Origin: Pseudomonadaceae bacterium
Lineage (GTDB): Bacteria > Pseudomonadota > Gammaproteobacteria > Pseudomonadales > Azotimanducaceae
DNA length: 64,000 nt
NCBI GenBank assembly: GCA_024743435.1
Contig: JANSWO010000013.1
Location: 62,001 to 126,000 of the forward strand
Direction of reading: 5' to 3'
Shown here: in pieces, positions 62,433 to 64,000 of the stretch
Position numbering within the stretch: the stretch's first letter is position 1
How the letters are laid out: every line of letters begins with the position of its first letter
Made by a program: the position numbers and the translations under genes
The notes under the pieces: generated by a model
What the model saw: the letters and a program-made list of their open reading frames with translations, nothing else
The model's database searches: none
What the model was told of the DNA's origin: nothing

Positions 62433-64000
62433 ATGCAGCCGAATACGCGCGTTACCTCGCTGTTGATCCCGATTGTTGTAGCGCTGCTCGCGGGCTGTTC
62501 CGCCGGAACGCTGCAAGCCCCCAACCTCGCCACATCCGTCGTGGCGCCTGGTTCCGCACTGGTGAGCAAGCCGGGCCAGGTCTGGCGTTATCCCGGCGTT
62601 CCATACCCCACAGAAGCAAACGCCCGTCTCAGCGAACGCGCAGGCTATTCGCCCTGGCCGTTCGATCCGTTCAGCCTTGTCGCGCCGACTCCTTCCGCCT
62701 GGCCGTCAGCGGAGCAGGAAAATGCCTACTACGTGAACCCTCAGCACCCCGATGCGATCGATGCGGGTAACCGCTTTGGTTATCCGGATCGACCGCGGCG
62801 CTCGCCGCCTCCGGACGGTCGATTTGGACCGGGAACCATTATTGCGCTCGAAGGCAGCTACAAGGATTCGGCAGAAAATTATCGCGAAGATTTGAGTTGG
62901 CAGTTTGATTGCTCGGCTACACAGCCGTGCTGGTTGCACGGGAGCGGAACCTTACATAGTACGCGCGTTAATCTCGGTGGTTCAGCCTGGTTTATTGTGG
63001 ACGGTCTCACATTTGCTGATTCGAGTGAGGCAACGAAAAAACGGAGCTTCCGGGCGCTGGCGTTGAAGAGCCCGAGAGGCGCCGATAGTCATCACGGTGT
63101 GTTTCGTAACCTGACGATCAAAGATCGGGCAGCTCCGGCAAATCTCGGAGGCGCAGCGATCGCGTTGTCGCCCGGAGCTGCGGGCGGGCACAACCACAAT
63201 CTCATCGTGTACCGCACTACTATTAGGGGGGTTGGCTGGCAGCGCGGCGAGCAGAACTTCAACTGGCGCACGAGTAACCCCGATGCACACGGCATCTCGG
63301 TTGCAGGAACGCCAGATAACCATGAGTTGACCAGCACGTCGTTGGTCTGGCTGATCGACAACGATGTGTCGTACGCGGCAGGTAATGGCTTTCAGTGCAT
63401 CACCCGACAAAGCCAGCGCGGCGAAACGCGGCGTAGTGCTCATCACATCTGGCTTGCCGGCAACGACATGCACCACAACCAGCAGGCTGGCATCTGGGCG
63501 AAGCGGTGCAGTGATGTCGTGATCAGCGCGAATCGTAGCTTTGGCGCCAATATTGCCTACGCCGGCGGTAACAACAATGGCATTGGCAATCAGTATGGAC
63601 CGGATCACTTCTGGGTGATTTTCAACGAAATCTATGACAACTCACACGGCTCGAAACGCTCAAGCACTAACGGACGGGACGCGAGAGACTCTGATGACCA
63701 TGCTGGCAGGCAGTACTGGGTGGGCAACCTGATTCATCACAACATTGATGCAGACAACGAATCTTTTCAGCGTCGCTTTAAGAAAGGTGGCTGCATTGAT
63801 CTGTGGCGGGGCAATGCCTTTGCGTTTGTTGTCGACAACACGTGTTACGCGAACAGTGCCGGTATTCGGGCATTTGCCGGAGGCTTTGGTGACGTGCATG
63901 CGCAAGGCAATCTCATTCATCTGCTGAATGATCCATTGGACGCAGCTAATCCCGGGAGTTGCATCGCAGTCCCGAGTGCCTACACGCAGCAGGGTAAAGG
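62433..64000 (+). CDS. Right-handed beta-helix lipoprotein, partial (runs off the window)
   Basis: The frame stays open from the ATG at 62433 to the last base (522 codons). GGATAGGGTG precedes it. The signal peptide is QPNTRVTSLLIPIVVALLAGC with lipobox LLAGC. After a Pro/Trp-rich segment come repeats typical of parallel beta-helices (NLTIKDR, NDVSYAAGNGFQCI, NDMHHNQQAGIWAK, NEIYDNSHGS, NLIHHNIDADN, NTCYANSAGI). It is probably an extracytoplasmic polysaccharide-binding protein or lyase. It is similar in architecture to the lipoprotein at 2244. Confidence 0.8.
   Translation, partial: MQPNTRVTSLLIPIVVALLAGCSAGTLQAPNLATSVVAPGSALVSKPGQVWRYPGVPYPTEANARLSERAGYSPWPFDPFSLVAPTPSAWPSAEQENAYYVNPQHPDAIDAGNRFGYPDRPRRSPPPDGRFGPGTIIALEGSYKDSAENYREDLSWQFDCSATQPCWLHGSGTLHSTRVNLGGSAWFIVDGLTFADSSEATKKRSFRALALKSPRGADSHHGVFRNLTIKDRAAPANLGGAAIALSPGAAGGHNHNLIVYRTTIRGVGWQRGEQNFNWRTSNPDAHGISVAGTPDNHELTSTSLVWLIDNDVSYAAGNGFQCITRQSQRGETRRSAHHIWLAGNDMHHNQQAGIWAKRCSDVVISANRSFGANIAYAGGNNNGIGNQYGPDHFWVIFNEIYDNSHGSKRSSTNGRDARDSDDHAGRQYWVGNLIHHNIDADNESFQRRFKKGGCIDLWRGNAFAFVVDNTCYANSAGIRAFAGGFGDVHAQGNLIHLLNDPLDAANPGSCIAVPSAYTQQGK

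Overview
The window most likely comes from the chromosome of an aerobic, heterotrophic Gram-negative proteobacterium, probably a marine or environmental gammaproteobacterium. The evidence is a TonB-dependent receptor with a C-terminal outer-membrane barrel, several lipoprotein signal peptides, a bacterioferritin/bacterioferritin-ferredoxin pair with Fur-like boxes, a winged-helix/TPR regulator of the CadC type and moderately high GC. Assignment below class level is not possible from the sequence alone. No rRNA, tRNA, CRISPR array, prophage or transposase was found.

Layout. 1-8.2 kb: end of an unrecognised gene, an Asp/Glu racemase-like protein, a CaiB/BaiF CoA-transferase, a beta-helix lipoprotein, a PQQ-type sugar dehydrogenase, a small membrane protein, a DUF1330 protein, an M19 dipeptidase and a metallophosphoesterase. 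8.2-16.5 kb: Dps with a structured leader, a cupin and a VOC protein, a hairpin-rich spacer, leuS, a six-bladed-propeller protein, an SDR, an ArgE-like deacylase and a haem-dependent N-demethylase-like protein. 16.6-24.6 kb: a Cu/Zn permease behind a textbook promoter carrying a CsoR-like palindrome, a 1120-residue propeller-amidohydrolase, a peroxiredoxin whose peroxidatic position is an in-frame TGA (probable selenoprotein), a 5'-nucleotidase lipoprotein, a GNAT enzyme and a TRIC-type channel.

24.6-38.5 kb: a truncated-globin/MddA-like methyltransferase fusion divergent from a winged-helix/TPR regulator; a long minus-strand run (PDZ protein, MATE pump, serine hydrolase, hybrid histidine kinase, SIMPL protein, MFS pump); a propeller lipoprotein ending in an 18-bp triplication; and divergent bfr/bfd. 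38.7-43.2 kb: an acoABXC-type 2-oxoacid/acetoin dehydrogenase operon whose E2 has two E3-binding domains. 43.3-57.1 kb: a catabolic-looking block with two cytochromes P450, a TonB receptor, TetR regulator, ThuA protein, quinone/enone reductase, Rieske ferredoxin, SDR, F420-type luciferase-like oxidoreductase, class III aminotransferase/aminomutase and acyl-CoA dehydrogenase. This block contains a 260-bp MITE-like element with a CTAG duplication and a 19-bp tandem repeat. 57.1-64 kb: mobA, a small conserved-looking acidic protein, uvrB, an EAL response regulator, a short ORF with a strong ribosome-binding site, and a second beta-helix lipoprotein that runs off the window.

Best candidates for new biology are the Sec peroxiredoxin (21288-21809), the globin-methyltransferase fusion (24616-25746), the nested-palindrome MITE (47456-47715) and the P450/TonB/F420 gene block. 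All functional assignments are from recognised motifs and family resemblance; no database search was run.
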